DNA of 64,000 bases from Deltaproteobacteria bacterium. Its GTDB lineage: Bacteria; Myxococcota; Myxococcia; Myxococcales; Anaeromyxobacteraceae. Position 1 is the first letter of the stretch. Every line of letters starts with the position of its first letter. Under the pieces are notes generated by a model, which was not told where the DNA came from, searched no databases, and saw only the letters and a program-made list of their open reading frames with translations. A program made the position numbers and the translations under genes. Where the stretch lies: the NCBI GenBank assembly GCA_016214955.1, contig JACRMN010000015.1, positions 124,001-188,000 of the forward strand. The letters are read 5' to 3'. This document shows positions 62,791 through 64,000 of this stretch, in pieces.

Positions 62791-64000
62791 GGGCTCGCCT
62801 CCCAGCGGGCGTCGAGCGGCACGAAGAGGTCGAGGGTGAGCAGCACGCCCCACACCTCGCTGGCCTGCGGCTGCGGGCCCCGGTCCCGGACCCGCCCGTA
62901 GCGGCCGCTGGCCGCCAGGATGGCGTTCCCGAGGCTCGCCCAGCGAGCGAGGAGCCGGTGGATCTCCCAGCTCGCCCGGACGACGCCGTTCCACTGCTCG
63001 GCGCGGGACGACGCGTCGCTGGCCCGGTTGGAGGCGAACGATCCCTGACCGGTGACGGTGAGGGCCCTGGGCACCAGCCCGAGCGAGAGGCTGAGCGCGG
63101 CCAGGTCCGCGGTGCGCGCCACGCCGGACGACCGCGTCTCGGCGCGGGCGAGCGCCGGGGCGAAGGTGACGGAGGCCCAGGGGCGCGCGCTCACCGAGAG
63201 CTGGTAGCTCGCGGTGGTGGTCGCCGGGACCTGGGGCCGCCGGTCGTCGAGCCAGGAGAGGCTCGACGACAGACTCGCCGTCCAGGAGGCGCGAGAGAAG
63301 GACAGCGCCCCGGTGGCGGTGTCGGTGACGCTGTCGGCGCCGGGGCTGCCGTCGGGGACGCTCTCCGCCGTGAGGATCCCGTGGAACCAGGCGAGCGTCA
63401 GGCTCGGCCAGCCGGGAGGCGAGAGCCCCAGCGTGGCGCCGCCGCTCTTGTTCACGACCACCGGCCGGGACGGATCCTTGCCCAGGTTGTCGTTTCCCCG
63501 TCCGAAGGAAGCCGAGAGGCTGGCGAGCCCGAGGCTCGCCGCCGCCGAGAGCCCGAGCTGCTGGCGATCCCGGGTGACGCTCGGGCTGGCGATGCTGGCG
63601 TAGCCGGGGCCGATCCGCTCCCAGGCACCGGAGAGGCTCACCGGGCCGAAGGCCCGGGCGATCCGCAGCGAGGCCGCGCCATCCTTGGCCGCACGGGTCG
63701 TGTCGAGCGTGTCGGGGTCGTGCTCGCTCCAGCCCCCCTCGGCCTGGAGGCTGGTGCCGAGAAGGGTGCCGGCGACCTGCAGGCCTGCCACCCGCCCCTG
63801 GCTCGGCTGGTCGATGGCTCCGGTGTTGAAGGAAGAGCCGCCCGAGCTCCGGCCCTGGAGGAAGGCGGCGGTCACCTGGAGGCGCTTGTTCTCGAAGAAC
63901 GATGTCCTGGCCGCCCCCCCGTAGAGCTGGTCGGCGTCGTCGGAGAAGCGCACCCCGGCATCGAGCCCCCGGACGCTCCGGCTGGCGACCTGGAAGGCCT
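62787..64000 (-). CDS. Outer-membrane beta-barrel, 5' end beyond the window
   Basis: The last ~404 residues are visible; the reading frame is open through base 64000. Dense alternating strands (LQVTAAFLQG, LQVAGTLLGTSLQAEGGWSEH, LGLSAAASLGLASLSASFG, YQLSVSARPWASVTFAPALA) indicate a barrel of a dozen or more strands. The final strand reads VLLTLDLFVPLDARWEASP. No family is recognised. It is the first gene seen in the five-gene coupled unit and overlaps the lipoprotein by ATGA. A role as exporter or anchor for the following secreted proteins is inference. Confidence 0.78.
   Translation of the reverse strand, partial: AFQVASRSVRGLDAGVRFSDDADQLYGGAARTSFFENKRLQVTAAFLQGRSSGGSSFNTGAIDQPSQGRVAGLQVAGTLLGTSLQAEGGWSEHDPDTLDTTRAAKDGAASLRIARAFGPVSLSGAWERIGPGYASIASPSVTRDRQQLGLSAAASLGLASLSASFGRGNDNLGKDPSRPVVVNKSGGATLGLSPPGWPSLTLAWFHGILTAESVPDGSPGADSVTDTATGALSFSRASWTASLSSSLSWLDDRRPQVPATTTASYQLSVSARPWASVTFAPALARAETRSSGVARTADLAALSLSLGLVPRALTVTGQGSFASNRASDASSRAEQWNGVVRASWEIHRLLARWASLGNAILAASGRYGRVRDRGPQPQASEVWGVLLTLDLFVPLDARWEASP

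Overview
The window is very GC-rich with strong GC3 codon bias. It carries many c-type cytochromes, lipid A/Kdo and LPS-transport genes (a Gram-negative cell), RpoN, an AgmX-like pair and large secreted repeat proteins. Together these suggest a metal-respiring myxobacterium of the Anaeromyxobacter kind (Myxococcota). This is inference from gene content; no 16S or other marker is present. No tRNA, rRNA, CRISPR array or transposase was found.

Layout. 1-590: 3' part of a SAM methyltransferase (-). 591-1204: non-coding, with copy A of a ~296-bp repeat. 1205-4471: gnd-zwf-pgl (-), the oxidative pentose phosphate pathway, with end-to-end coupling. 4472-4933: AT-richer upstream region with a palindrome and a structured leader. 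4934-8167: large secreted multicopper oxidase (+). 8266-9566: two-gene unit (-) with an AgmX/TonB-C-like protein. 9567-10070: non-coding, with copy B of the repeat in inverted orientation. 10071-14390: a 1439-aa fused acyl-CoA dehydratase activase/dehydratase-like protein (-). 14623-17638: three coupled signalling genes (-): histidine kinase, receiver-kinase hybrid, lone receiver.

17815-25495 (+) is the most striking region. Five genes that overlap or nearly touch encode an inner-membrane ferredoxin/FAD/b-heme oxidoreductase, a 20-heme cytochrome c, a 10-heme cytochrome c, an 8-heme lipoprotein cytochrome and an outer-membrane beta-barrel. As a set they read as a complete electron route from cytoplasmic NAD(P)H to the cell surface, a porin-cytochrome conduit with its own cytoplasmic-side dehydrogenase module.

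25550-29384: divergent ppk and ppx (polyphosphate). 29565-29732: tiny secreted Lys/Glu/Ala protein with a perfect terminator. 29934-37305 (+): YIP1-like membrane protein, TolC-like channel, MacA-like adaptor, MacB-type ATPase, two different FtsX-type permeases, signal peptidase I. 37374-44523 (-): kdsA-kdsC-lpxL-like-lptC-lptA-lptB-rpoN-hpf-ptsN, the classic Kdo/LPS-transport/sigma-54 order. 44645-45925 (+): secreted protein of unknown role.

45949 to the right edge (-): five genes, each overlapping the next by 4 nt, encode a beta-barrel (cut by the window edge), a small lipoprotein, a 2893-aa secreted giant, a fibronectin-III protein and a 1912-aa lipoprotein of 21 RCC1-type blades interleaved with Big_5 Ig-like domains. 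The lipoprotein and the giant share an unrecognised ~100-aa domain. This looks like a co-assembled cell-surface structure of unknown function.
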